Notes under the pieces: model-generated
Told to the model about the DNA's origin: nothing
What the model saw: the letters and a program-made list of their open reading frames with translations, nothing else
Database searches by the model: none
Part shown: positions 26,658-35,074 of the stretch, piece after piece
How the letters are laid out: each line of letters opens with the position of its first letter
Numbering within the stretch: position 1 is the first letter of the stretch
Translations under genes and position numbers: made by a program
Assembly: GCA_019359035.1 (NCBI GenBank)
Contig: JAHHIC010000080.1
Span: 20,272 to 84,271 of the forward strand
Origin: Scytonematopsis contorta HA4267-MV1
GTDB lineage: Bacteria > Cyanobacteriota > Cyanobacteriia > Cyanobacteriales > Nostocaceae
Length of the DNA: 64,000 nt
Direction: 5' to 3'

Positions 26658-26683
26658 AGCTTTTGTCAAATTTGACAAAAGCT
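26658..26683. terminator. 26-bp perfect palindrome after the membrane-protein gene
   Basis: AGCTTTTGTCAAA at 26658-26670 is followed directly by its exact reverse complement to 26683. It lies eight bases after the stop of the preceding gene, so a terminator role is likely although the T-run is poor on the plus strand; a protein-binding operator is the alternative. Confidence 0.5.
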
Positions 26684-27045
26684 AAAATCAATATAAATAC
26701 TACAACTCAATAGCTATAGAAATATTTTTTTCATCCACATGGTGAAAGAATTAAATGAGGAAATCAATGATACAACCTCAGCTTAGTGAATAAAGCAATA
26801 AGTAAAGCAATAAGTTAAAATTATAAAAATGTACTAGTTAAAGTTCATAACTTTAATATTTACTCTTCACAAAATAATTACTTTGAATTCATATAACTAT
26901 ACCAATAAACCACTGTAAGTTAGTAGAATAGTTAAAGTTAAACCTAAAAGAATTCTAAATAACATAGAGAAAGGTTTAGCCGTATCAGGACTTTCTACTA
27001 AATAGCAACAGTAAGCACGATTTCTATATTGGCTCCAGTTCATTC
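26684..27045. other. AT-rich intergenic region
   Basis: 362 bases, strongly AT-rich, with no supported gene. It ends in an intrinsic-terminator-like hairpin (27046-27070), so it might encode a short non-coding transcript, but I see no conserved structure other than that hairpin. Confidence 0.35.
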
Positions 27046-27070
27046 AAGGTAGAAACATCTACCTTTTTTC
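27046..27070 (+). terminator. Terminator or attenuator 18 bases before an ORF
   Basis: AAGGTAGA at 27046-27053 pairs perfectly with TCTACCTT at 27058-27065 across the four-base loop AACA, and TTTTC follows. It sits just upstream of the gene starting at 27088, so it either ends a short transcript or attenuates that gene. Confidence 0.6.
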
Positions 27071-27087
27071 TTATTAAGAGAGTAAAT

Positions 27088-27378
27088 ATGAATTACAGTT
27101 TGAGTATCAATGAAATGAAAGGTATTGTCACCACTTTAAAAACAATAACAAAATTCCCTTCAAAACAGTTAATTTCAAAGGAAATCAAGTGTGGTATAAC
27201 GTTTGAGGAATTAGATGTGGTGTTTAATATAGATGAAGATGATATGGATATTCGCATAAATCAACTTCAACAAGAACAGCCAGAAAAGTTTGATGAGTTT
27301 TACGAAAAACTCAAATCATTTTGGTCTGTGGAAGTAGAAAATGTTGAAGATAGAATAAAAGAGCTAAGCCTCGTATAA
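27088..27378 (+). CDS. Hypothetical protein, 96 aa
   Basis: A 96-residue acidic soluble protein (MNYSLSINEMKGIVTTLKTITK to VEDRIKELSLV). It reads as a helix, a short beta or HTH-like middle (SKEIKCGITFEELDVVFNIDEDDMDIRINQL) and a C-terminal helix. No known family. AAGAGAG before the ATG is an acceptable ribosome site. It lies between a terminator-like hairpin upstream and an inverted repeat downstream, so it forms its own unit. Confidence 0.5.
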   Translation: MNYSLSINEMKGIVTTLKTITKFPSKQLISKEIKCGITFEELDVVFNIDEDDMDIRINQLQQEQPEKFDEFYEKLKSFWSVEVENVEDRIKELSLV

Positions 27379-27386
27379 CGCTATAC

Positions 27387-27410
27387 GGGTGTTAACAAGG
27401 ATTAACACCC
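27387..27410. terminator. Inverted repeat between convergent genes
   Basis: GGGTGTTAA at 27387-27395 and TTAACACCC at 27402-27410 form a perfect 9-bp stem with a six-base loop. It lies 8 bases after one gene and 30 bases from the end of the convergent next gene, so it may act as a two-way terminator, though the T-runs are weak. Confidence 0.5.
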
Positions 27411-27440
27411 TAATTTATCAAAATATTAATATATTAAGTT

Positions 27441-28016
27441 TTAATCACGTCTTTGGGATAAATATCTTTGACGGTAATCAGCCCTTTTCAACTTAGAAGC
27501 CTGACGCGGAGACCACTGCTTCATTGGTGTAACTTTTCCTACATCAGCCAACTTCTGACGGTAAGTTTGGTTCCCGGTAATTTTCGCGATCGCTCCTGCG
27601 ATAAACCGAGCGCAGCGTTCTGGCTGTGAGGAAACCTGTTCTTCTGCAAACCTGATGACAAGCCAGTTAGCATCAACAAAACACTTATTTCGGTAGTCAT
27701 CCTCTCCAATACAGTGGGTTGGTTTTCCAGTAGCAAACGAAATAGGTTCGTCCACTTCCAAGTCAATATGTAAACCAGTGGTGGGTTCAACTATCAAAAA
27801 GTCAGCCGTATAGTGTAAATCATGTCCTGGTGGTAACATTTTCTGCTGGGGAAAAACAATGTCACCAAAATAATGCTTAAGAACATTTTCGAGCAATCCC
27901 TCACTTGCACCAACTGGAGCATCACCTGTTCCCGAAGGTAAAATCAATGGGGTAAATTTTTTCTGCTTAACTAAATCTGGAATACAAACAACCGGAAATT
28001 CCAATGCTTTTGACAT
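27441..28016 (-). CDS. PD-(D/E)XK nuclease-like protein
   Basis: A 191-residue protein with the look of a DUF559/Vsr-type PD-(D/E)XK fold: hydrophobic strand with acidic residues (YTADFLIVEPTTGLHIDLEVDEP), then YRNKCFVDANWLVIRFAEEQV, which matches the R..F...NW.V.RF.E.QV ending of such nucleases. The C-terminus is basic (SKLKRADYRQRYLSQRRD) and could bind DNA. It probably cuts or once cut DNA; the target is unknown. The start MSKALEFPV is chosen over six upstream codons. It is convergent with the 96-aa gene and divergent from the NACHT-HEAT gene. Confidence 0.7.
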   Translation of the reverse strand: MSKALEFPVVCIPDLVKQKKFTPLILPSGTGDAPVGASEGLLENVLKHYFGDIVFPQQKMLPPGHDLHYTADFLIVEPTTGLHIDLEVDEPISFATGKPTHCIGEDDYRNKCFVDANWLVIRFAEEQVSSQPERCARFIAGAIAKITGNQTYRQKLADVGKVTPMKQWSPRQASKLKRADYRQRYLSQRRD

Positions 28017-28252
28017 ATCCGTAAAAAATATCAAATATTTACATAAAATTTATGAAAGACCCTGATATATAGTTAATAAAACTTACCCCACAATTATTAC
28101 TTGACTAGCCACCCGCAGACAATTAACTTTTAGCTAGAAATTTACTAACTTTTGTTGAAATAACAACCAAAAAACTAACAATTTGTTAGATGCGACTACC
28201 ATTAATATCAAATAAAATAAGCGGTAATCGCTCTTAACCAGCCATAAACGAA

Positions 28253-30847
28253 ATGGAATCTAGCTTCGGCCATTTAGAAAAACTCATAAGCGACAATCAT
28301 CCCCTTATTGCCACCGAGTCACCTCCCCAAGAACGAAAACGACTACTGACACATATTGCAGCCTATTGTCAAACTGCAAACAGAAAAGCTTACATCTGGA
28401 CAATTAGCGAAGATAACATCAAACAAATAACCATCAACTCAAGCAATAAGCTCACTTTCACTGAATTTGAGGAATATAAGCCTAAAGTCAAACAAAATAA
28501 AGAAGATTATTTTCACGTATTAAACTTCTGGAAGGATTATGAGGAACAAGGAATATTAATTATCGAGAATATCTACCCGTGGATAAAGGAGGATACTCCC
28601 AAGGAGACGGACTTTTTCCTAGTGTCGGAATGGATAAAATCGTCGTTGATTAACCTCAAACTTTATAATCAAGATAGTGGTAAAATAGCTATGCTACTAG
28701 GAGCAACTGCTGAAATAACCAGTGAAATAGCAGCCGAAATACCCTTGTGGACGCAAGAACTACCAGATGTACAAGAAATTATTGATAATTTAATTGATAG
28801 CAAAATTCTGACCGAAACTTATAGTTTTGAATTAGTAACTGCGATCACACCCTGGCTAGGAGAGTGGGTAATAGTAAAAATAGCCGAAGCGATTCTTGGC
28901 AACTTAAACACTCAGATTAAGCCAAAAGAACTGGAAAAAGCTTTAAAAGTTTGTGTTGCGACTGCTGATAGACAAGTGAAACTGTTTTGGCGTTGCGAAC
29001 CACGCTTTATTCCAAAACTACTGGAACATCTGTTTCAAAGTATGGCAGAAGAGTTACAAAGACCCTTTAAAAGTCAAGGAACTCTACAAGTAGAATATTT
29101 AGTCACAATTTTTCAAAAAGTACTAGAGGAACATCCTAAAATAAAGCAGAATATTGATGAATCCCTTATTCAACCTTGGCTGGAAGTATTTGCTAAAAAT
29201 TATTTTGAAACAACAGATTTATATTTACGATACAAAATTTCTCAAGTAGATTATCTCCAACAAATAACCAACTATTTTGATGATATTAAATTTGCTGGAA
29301 TAGCTGTTGAAGGAAAGGAGATTGATAAATCGGCTAAATTGATTGATATTTTTGTAATGCCCGATGTTGTAGAAAATTTTAATCAAATATCTCCACCAGA
29401 TTTTCCAATTCAAATTAATAATCGCCAAGCAGAGTTAATTTGGGAGCAACGTCAAGCAGTGCGAACGTTACAATATGATGGTGAAAAATTATTAGCACAA
29501 CAACTTTTAAACGAAAATAAATCAAACAAAATCGTTCTTCTAGGCGCACCAGGTTCTGGTAAAACCACTTTAATGAATTATTTTGCAGTGACGCTTGCTC
29601 AAAAACAAAATGACACAAATGAAAGGTTACCAATTTTGGTTAGAATTCGTGATTTAGCAAGACGAACAGATAATATTAGCATGCTAATGGCACAACAACA
29701 TCGTAAGAAAATTTCAAAATTTATTAAGTATATTTTGGAGATAGATACCCCTTACGAACAATGGCTACATAGGAATTTATTTTTTGCTACAAGTTGCTTA
29801 TCAGAGGATATTGATATTGTAGATGAGAATTTACTAACCGATATATTTCATAAATTAATTCAATTAGAAATTGCTTATTCTGATTTAGTTGGTGATAATG
29901 TTCAGCGTCAGGTCTATAACAGTATTTGTAATTTACAAGAAACTAAATTTGCAGCTAAAATGTTGATACTATTAAACGAATCTGCACATCTTTTAAAAAA
30001 AATTAGATGGCATCATTATCGTTCAAGCTTAGGAGAAAAAGATGAAGCAAAAAATTCATTATTGTCAATGCTAAAAAGCGGAACCCGTTATGAGCGTTTC
30101 CGCTCTGCTGAAACATTAAGTATTTTAAAAAATGATTCAGAAGAAGTCGTCGAAGAACTAATAAAGCAGGTTCAAGAGGAAGACACTCAAATCCGTAGAT
30201 TTGCAGCTATGCCATTAGCCAGATTGGAGAAAAAAGAGTTGGCCGCACAGTTGTTAATACCAATGTTACGCGATGAAAATTACGTAATTCGTGGTAATGC
30301 TGCCGAGGCTCTGGGACGCTTAAATCATAAACCTGAAGTTGTAGAGGCGCTTTTAATCAGTATTGAAGATGAGCAATATTCAGTAAGATATAGAGCAGCC
30401 GAGGCTTTAGGGCTTTTGGGCAATGTTTCTCCAAGAGTGGTTAACGAACTTACTTTAATGTTGGAAGATGAAGATTGTGAACTCCGATATAGGGCTGCTG
30501 AAGTATTAATGAAATCAAGTGATTTATTTAAGCCTTATCAAGTGTTAATTCCAGCACTCATATCAAAACTTAATGATAAAGAATTTATGGTTCGCTTGAG
30601 AGTCACGACGGCGCTTGGGGAACTAGGCGATTCTTCCGATAAAGTGATACAAGCCCTTATATTAAAATTTGAGGATGAAGAAACATCGGTACGCGGAGCA
30701 GCAGCAAGGGCGTTAGTTAAACTAGGCAAGCCTTCTTTAGAAATTAGAGATGTTCTTGTTAAATTAATTGAGCAGTACCAAGATTCAAGAGATGTAAAAG
30801 GTGAAATTCATGTACTTTGGAATTTAGTTGAAGATGAAAACAATTAG
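28253..30847 (+). CDS. NACHT-HEAT repeat protein with a shortened ATPase domain
   Basis: An 864-residue STAND-type protein. The N-terminus (about 1-110) resembles the degenerate N-domain of Ycf46-like ATPases; a helical region with the usual pre-NACHT segment follows (about 340-395). A NACHT ATPase starts at about 430 with Walker A GAPGSGKTTLMNYF and LPILVRIRDLARRTDNISM. At about residue 476 it jumps straight to a sequence normally found far downstream (FIKYILEIDTPYEQWLHRNLFFA), so Walker B and the rest of NACHT are missing. About six HEAT repeats (about 610-850) end the protein. Intact relatives regulate or execute immune-like responses. This one probably binds but cannot hydrolyse ATP normally. 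Confidence 0.8.
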   Translation: MESSFGHLEKLISDNHPLIATESPPQERKRLLTHIAAYCQTANRKAYIWTISEDNIKQITINSSNKLTFTEFEEYKPKVKQNKEDYFHVLNFWKDYEEQGILIIENIYPWIKEDTPKETDFFLVSEWIKSSLINLKLYNQDSGKIAMLLGATAEITSEIAAEIPLWTQELPDVQEIIDNLIDSKILTETYSFELVTAITPWLGEWVIVKIAEAILGNLNTQIKPKELEKALKVCVATADRQVKLFWRCEPRFIPKLLEHLFQSMAEELQRPFKSQGTLQVEYLVTIFQKVLEEHPKIKQNIDESLIQPWLEVFAKNYFETTDLYLRYKISQVDYLQQITNYFDDIKFAGIAVEGKEIDKSAKLIDIFVMPDVVENFNQISPPDFPIQINNRQAELIWEQRQAVRTLQYDGEKLLAQQLLNENKSNKIVLLGAPGSGKTTLMNYFAVTLAQKQNDTNERLPILVRIRDLARRTDNISMLMAQQHRKKISKFIKYILEIDTPYEQWLHRNLFFATSCLSEDIDIVDENLLTDIFHKLIQLEIAYSDLVGDNVQRQVYNSICNLQETKFAAKMLILLNESAHLLKKIRWHHYRSSLGEKDEAKNSLLSMLKSGTRYERFRSAETLSILKNDSEEVVEELIKQVQEEDTQIRRFAAMPLARLEKKELAAQLLIPMLRDENYVIRGNAAEALGRLNHKPEVVEALLISIEDEQYSVRYRAAEALGLLGNVSPRVVNELTLMLEDEDCELRYRAAEVLMKSSDLFKPYQVLIPALISKLNDKEFMVRLRVTTALGELGDSSDKVIQALILKFEDEETSVRGAAARALVKLGKPSLEIRDVLVKLIEQYQDSRDVKGEIHVLWNLVEDENN

Positions 30848-30924
30848 CTTACTTTAAAACCACTTTTTCCTCTAATCTTACATACATTGTTTTATCTATA
30901 GGAAATTTAAATCCTTCAATCTGG

Positions 30925-30954
30925 GTTGAGGAATAGCATCAACTCAACTTTTTT
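30925..30954 (+). terminator. Weak terminator after the NACHT-HEAT gene
   Basis: GTTGAG at 30925-30930 pairs with CTCAAC at 30943-30948 and six T follow. The stem is short, so this is a tentative call; its position about 80 bases after the stop codon fits. Confidence 0.4.
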
Positions 30955-31104
30955 GTTTGCTTATTGGGTTTATGTTCTTTAACTCAACTCACCAATATTA
31001 AAAGTAATTTTGGTTAATTGATGTTTTCATTACAAAATATTTTCAAATAGTATCTATTACAATACTAATATGAGAGTATAACGAGTATTACTAATTGTGT
31101 AATC

Positions 31105-31425
31105 ATGACAGAAACAAAACCTGCTCGTACAGCTATTTCGGGACGAATATTTCCCCAATTCCAATGGACTGCAGAAGAGGAAGCCCAAAGAATAGCAGAA
31201 GATGAGGAATTCTACCGTCGTTGTAAGGCTATTTTTGATAGGGTCAAACCAGAATTCATCAATACTTGTTACAACTGGTATATGGTTGTTGAGCCTGAGA
31301 GTGGCGACTATTTTGTTGACCGAGATGAAGAAGTAGTCATGGTCAAAGCTCGTAATATGCACCCTGGTACTGTACCATTATTTTTCTTCAAAATAAATGA
31401 GACGGGGATTTCAGGGAGCGTATGA
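31105..31425 (+). CDS. First gene of a DTGF-protease pair (copy 1)
   Basis: A 106-residue acidic protein with no known family. It is related to the protein at 41228: both have an acidic helical N-terminal half, then Y/W-F/Y-hydrophobic-E/DP-(E/D)S-x-DY (MVVEPESGDYFVD here, FIAIDPDSEDYLLA there), and end in F(K/R)(I/L)N(E/D)TG(I/T). Its stop overlaps the start of the protease-like gene by four bases (ATGA). The constant pairing and overlap suggest that the two proteins act together; the first could be an inhibitor, chaperone or substrate of the second. Function unknown. Confidence 0.65.
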   Translation: MTETKPARTAISGRIFPQFQWTAEEEAQRIAEDEEFYRRCKAIFDRVKPEFINTCYNWYMVVEPESGDYFVDRDEEVVMVKARNMHPGTVPLFFFKINETGISGSV

Positions 31426-31691
31426 TTCAAGGTTGGTTTGGTGATGAGGGTGCTTTGATGTTTGAAATAGAGCTTATTACGGAAGAAGAGTCGGAATTGT
31501 TGGAGTTACCTGTTAATGTAATGTTAGACACTGGCTTTTCGGGGTATTTGGCTATCAACGAACAAGATTTACAAGGGCTTGATTGGATTTATGTCCAAAC
31601 CAAGTCACAGATTACAGCTCAGGGGCAATCAAATTTTAAAATTTATGCTGGTAAGGTAAAAATTGAGTGCATATTCAGAAGCTGGTGGTGA
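31422..31691 (+). pseudogene. DTGF aspartic-protease-like protein, 3' end replaced (copy 1)
   Basis: The frame starts like the clan AA (retropepsin-like) DTGF proteins: MIQGWFGDEGALMFEIELI, then VMLDTGFSGYLAINEQDLQGLDW with the catalytic DTG, then NFKIYAGKVKIE. The intact relative at 41542 continues another about 45 residues (IPVHVGRDVPETAMGSAWLD). Here the frame ends shortly after about 31670, where it meets the antisense TnsA remnant. The second strand/flap needed for a stable fold is therefore gone. Such one-domain proteases work as dimers. Whether this copy does anything is doubtful. Confidence 0.65.
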
Positions 31692-32130
31692 TAACCAGCA
31701 GCCATCTTCTCCTCTTACATAGCGCTCTGGCTGCTTAACTGCCAGTTTCTGTAATTCCTTTTCTGTTTTGCATTCACACCAAAGAGCACTATTTTTCCTA
31801 ATAATAAAAAAGTCTGGTGTATAGAAAAATCCTAAGCGACGCCCTGATAAAGATTGATAATTAATTTTAAATGCAGGGGGTTGGTCATAAAATTCTAGCA
31901 CCTCATCTGAATGCTCTAGCGAGTAGATAAAAGGAAGCTCGACTTTATGAGACTCAAACTGAATAGTTTTTTTTGTTCTTTTTGCTAGGATAAAAACCTG
32001 AAACATTCCTTCTTCCACCCCCGACTCTCCTCGATGGCTCACTCGAACGGATTGTTTGAATCGTCTGCACAGCCAATGAGGATAAATTTTGGTCACTACA
32101 CCATTTTTCAAACTCATAATCGGTAAGCAT
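31660..32130 (-). pseudogene. Tn7-like TnsA endonuclease/transposase N-terminal remnant, frameshifted
   Basis: Read on the minus strand from 32130, MLTDYEFEKWCSDQNLSS, then RSSEPSRRVGGGRRNVSG and YPSKKNKK start like the TnsA-fused transposases of cyanobacterial Tn7-like elements. After about 31965 the frame shifts and continues as TIQFESHKVELPFIYSLEH, EFYDQPPAFKINYQSLSGRR, FYTPDFFIIRK, WCECKTEKELQKLA, the TnsA nuclease core (E, D, and ExK in ECKTE). It stops near ASEYALNF, leaving out the remaining about 700 residues, including the DDE part. It is dead. The repeat array at 32323-32472 lies upstream, as expected for an end of the element. Confidence 0.75.
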
Positions 32131-32322
32131 GGACTTGACCTCAATCCGAACCCTAAAGATGCAGTACACCACGACGACAGCAAGCTTATGAAAACAGGGA
32201 TGTAATGACTAAAAGGAACGTTACCTGCACTTATGCTTAAGTTCGCAGCGCACAATAATAACTGTATTAATGCTATACATTGCTATAAAAACATTCCAGA
32301 TTGTTTACCTAACTTAACTATT

Positions 32323-32472
32323 TTGGCAGGCTTATGGTGCCATTTTTGGTTCTTGGCAATATTATTATTCCAGTTGCCAAATTTTGCGTAAGTGTCATTA
32401 ACGAACGGATAGGTATTTCAGTTCTTTTTGTGGCAATATTATGGTTCCAGTTTTGGCAATATTATCCTTCCA
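32323..32472 (+). repeat. Four 20-bp repeats, probable Tn7-like transposon end
   Basis: Four direct repeats share TTGGCAATATTATNNTTCCA: 32323-32342 (diverged), 32353-32372, 32430-32449 and 32453-32472. R2 and R4 are exactly 100 bases apart. Arrays of about 20-bp TnsB-binding sites near the tip are characteristic of Tn7-type ends. The array lies 190-340 bases upstream of the TnsA-like remnant, the expected order. The tip may be near TGACAG (32474-32479), not proven. Confidence 0.65.
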
Positions 32473-32482
32473 CTGACAGCCT

Positions 32483-32501
32483 AAACTAAACTGTTTAGTT
32501 T
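32483..32501. repeat. 19-bp palindrome next to the transposon-end repeats
   Basis: AAACTAAAC at 32483-32491, a central T, then GTTTAGTTT to 32501. It is a perfect 9-bp inverted repeat eleven bases outside the last of the four 20-bp repeats. It could be an operator or part of the element's outer edge. Confidence 0.5.
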
Positions 32502-32593
32502 GCCCCTGGTGACAGCTACGCTATATTCACCCCTAGATGCGTTCTGCGTATATATTTATCTTTACATACTTTGGTTTTATTGTTACCACCTAC

Positions 32594-32929
32594 TTATTCA
32601 ACAGCATAAGAGGTAAATTGGCGTTTAAAAGGTGAATGAAATCCAATAACAATATTGTCAGGAGGTACACCCATTTTAACTAATCTTTCTGCAACAGCTG
32701 ACTCTGTACCATTATATTGAATCCATATTTTCCCCTGAATGATATCAAAATGCATAATAGGACCAAATACCCGTTTATTTCCTTCCCAACCAACATAAGC
32801 TAGTTGATAATGGTCGTTTTCTAAATCAAAAATTAGTTGTGGTTTTACAGTATCAGTATCGGAACTAATTTGTGCGTGTTCGCTTAATATTTGTTTTATC
32901 AGTTGTCGATAGCTTTCTATTTTATCCAT
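32594..32929 (-). CDS. xisI: XisI-like element excision controlling factor
   Basis: A 111-residue protein of the XisI family (fdxN-element excision controlling factor), recognised by YRQLIKQILSEHA, QLIFDLENDHYQLAYVGWEG, HFDIIQGKIWIQYNGTE and VPPDNIVIGFHSP. In Anabaena, XisI and XisH are needed with the recombinase XisF for excision of the fdxN element; many genomes carry xisHI pairs without any such element, so the general function is unclear. Its start overlaps the end of xisH by 13 bases, so the pair is one transcription unit. It is full length. Confidence 0.9.
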   Translation of the reverse strand: MDKIESYRQLIKQILSEHAQISSDTDTVKPQLIFDLENDHYQLAYVGWEGNKRVFGPIMHFDIIQGKIWIQYNGTESAVAERLVKMGVPPDNIVIGFHSPFKRQFTSYAVE

Positions 32930-33333
32930 TGTACTATTTCCTCCTTTATTGGGTCATAAATTATTAATTTAACTTGGTAGCGTTGAATAGCTCGTTGTAT
33001 AAAATTAAGTTGAAAAAAATCTTGGTAAGTCTCGTCAGGAACAGCCAGATATACGGTTCTTTCTGGCTGTTTTTCTTCTAAAGCTTGGCAGTAATTGAGA
33101 TACTGGCCGAGTGCAGTATGAAATTCGCTTATGTCAGATTCCGCAATAAAACTTTTAATTTCAACGGCAATTTTTTCTGTATCGCGTTCTGCTGCAATAG
33201 CATTTTCAGCAGCTAAATCTATTTGTACTTTAATCGCTTCACTTATACGAATTGTTAAGGGGTCGTTGGTGATTTTCCATCCATCTTTGATTAGTGCATT
33301 TTTTACTTGTTGATGAAAGATATCTTTTGCCAT
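32917..33333 (-). CDS. xisH: XisH-like element excision controlling factor (PD-(D/E)XK fold)
   Basis: A 138-residue XisH family protein: MAKDIFHQQVKNALIKDGWKIT, then IKVQIDLAAENAIAAERDTEKIAVEIKSFI, where IDLAAE and VEIKSF give the acidic and ExK residues of a nuclease-like fold. FHTALGQYLNYCQAL and the hydrophobic C-terminus are typical. It is complete and precedes xisI with a 13-base overlap. No fdxN-type element border or XisF was seen nearby, though a tyrosine recombinase is present at 5560-6618. Confidence 0.92.
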   Translation of the reverse strand: MAKDIFHQQVKNALIKDGWKITNDPLTIRISEAIKVQIDLAAENAIAAERDTEKIAVEIKSFIAESDISEFHTALGQYLNYCQALEEKQPERTVYLAVPDETYQDFFQLNFIQRAIQRYQVKLIIYDPIKEEIVQWIK

Positions 33334-33703
33334 TTCGCTATCTCTAGATGTTCAGAGTCTGTTCAGGTAGTACGCATTGAATTTATATATAAAATAGACA
33401 TTTTATTTACGTATAACATAGACATTTAATTTATATACAACATGCGGGCAAGATGCCCACACCACATGGCTGTGCTGGTTAATATATTTCATAATTATAA
33501 AGCAACCTATCAAAAACTAAAATATTGTCTAAAATACTACAAGTAAACCTACCTCTCTAATCCAAAATCCAAAACCCCATCAACAATAAGGGTTTCAGAC
33601 TCTGAAATACTTGCTTGTGCTTCCATACCCAGAAAAGTTTTGGGTATAGTCACAATCAGCAGTATATTTGAATTAATATTTAGGAAAGGACTTGATTGAA
33701 GAT
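33334..33703. other. Intergenic region with dispersed repeats
   Basis: No gene. It contains repeated TAGACATTTTATTT/TAGACATTTAATTT-type units around 33385-33440, a GGGCA/TGCCC hairpin at about 33445-33459, and further AT-rich sequence. It ends where similarity to the upstream region of the AAA ATPase gene begins (33704). Confidence 0.4.
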
Positions 33704-33875
33704 TGCGGTGGTTAAAAATCAAGATGTCCGCTCAGTTTAGTGATATGCGTTAAGCTCTTAAGCATTGTCCTTAATTTGGTTTTGTTGTCATGACTCGTTG
33801 GTTTAACATTTCAGGACTCTGCAATATTGACGACCACTATACCTCATCACCTACTATTAGGTTACCGAACCTTGA
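33704..33875 (+). pseudogene. Duplicated promoter and 5' end of the AAA ATPase gene
   Basis: This 172-base stretch matches the reverse complement of 8967-9140 closely, covering about 90 bases upstream of the ATG and the first about 27 codons (MTRWFNISGLCNIDDHYTSS here, MTRWFNISGPCNIDDHYTSS in the intact gene). At about 33875, after CCTTGAGC, the similarity stops and unrelated sequence follows, so only the 5' tip is present. Confidence 0.9.
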
Positions 33876-34167
33876 GCCTTGCAAAATTTTTTCCCAGTCG
33901 GCTATGTTGCAAAACTTTACAAACTAAAAAACGTCAAAATTGATGCTGTGTTTACACGTATAATACTGAGATAATCAATTAACTATTTTAATATGTTCTT
34001 TGTAAATTCAATATATGTACAGCACTTAAGCTATGAGTTAAATTTGAGATTTTATTTATACTTGAAAAATATTATGTGACTTTGGTAAAAAATATTGATG
34101 ACTATTAAAAAAATAATATATTATAATTCAAGTATATAAAAATATTGTCATAGAGGTGCTTGAATTC
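33876..34167. other. AT-rich gap before the TnpB-related gene
   Basis: 292 bases with no supported frame. AT-rich, with a GAGG ribosome site at the end (34153-34156). Confidence 0.3.
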
Positions 34168-35031
34168 ATGACATTGAAGAAGCAAAAAGGTCACTTTCAA
34201 ATTAATGAATCAATATTAGCTGTTGTTGAAACAAAAGAACCACAATATATCAAGCTGACACAAGATTTATTTAACAAGATTGTGATGTTTTATGTTGAGA
34301 AAATGTCGGTAGATACCCAAGTATTTCTAGATACCAAGACATCTGAATTGTATAACGTTTATGAAAAATTAATTTTTGATGCCCAATTAAAAGCGCTGAG
34401 TATTCCTCAAGACTTGAGACGTGCAGCAATTAAAAAAGCGGCTGGTGTTGTCAAGTCTTGGCATAGCAATTTTCAGCGTTGGGAAAAACGTATCCAAGTT
34501 TCAAAGTCAGCAAAAACACTTGGAAAACGTAAAAGATTAAAGAAAAAAGCACTGTTACCACCAGTTCTACCAAAATCCACAAATTTTCCTATACAAGTTT
34601 ACTCCGCAATGTTTAAAGACGATACCGGAGAGAGCTTATTAGTCAAGCTGTGGACTGGTAATTGTTGGCAGTGGTCGAAAATTCATTATACTTGTAGAGA
34701 GCTACCTCAAGGTTATGTAAAAGGAACTTTTTCTTTAATTTACTCTGATTACTCATTAAAACTTGTTTGGGTAATTCAAAGAAATACACCTTCAAAAGGC
34801 AAGTTAGTAGACCATATTAAAGCTTTTGGAACTCTGAGAATTCTAGCACTTGATTTAAACTTAGATGACCCCATTATTCTAGGTAAAGTGTTAGAAGGAT
34901 ACGAAGATACGGGCGTTGTTGTAGAGTTAGCCACTTTACGTATAAAAGGAAACAATCGACTCAATCATCTTAGGAAGCGTTATCTAGGATTAATCGCAAA
35001 AGCTAAAAGTCTTACTAATACACTAAAGTAA
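34168..35031 (+). pseudogene. TnpB-related (IS200/IS605 accessory) protein, C-terminally truncated
   Basis: The 287 residues match the N-terminal part of large TnpB-related proteins: a helical recognition region, FPIQVYSAMFKDDTGESLLVKLW, IHYTCRELPQGYVKGTF, then KLVDHIKAFGTLRILALDLNLDD with the first RuvC aspartate, and NNRLNHLRKRYLGLIAKAKS. It ends at SLTNTLK, so the RuvC Glu and last Asp and the zinc finger are absent. TnpB-type proteins are RNA-guided nucleases of IS200/IS605 elements; this one cannot cleave. The ATG at 34168 is preferred over an in-frame GTG 12 bases earlier, because GAGG lies before it. It sits between the two remnants of the 5.5-9.1 kb genes. Confidence 0.72.
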
Positions 35032-35074
35032 ACAAATTTGGTAAAGGTTCCTATAGTAAAAGGGAACAGGGAGC

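Noticed and set aside
34168..35031. Cas12k or other type V effector next to the Tn7-like remnant
   Set aside because: Motifs fit TnpB-related IS200/IS605 proteins; the N-terminus and size do not fit Cas12k, no CRISPR array is present, and the transposon remnant has TnsA, which V-K systems lack.
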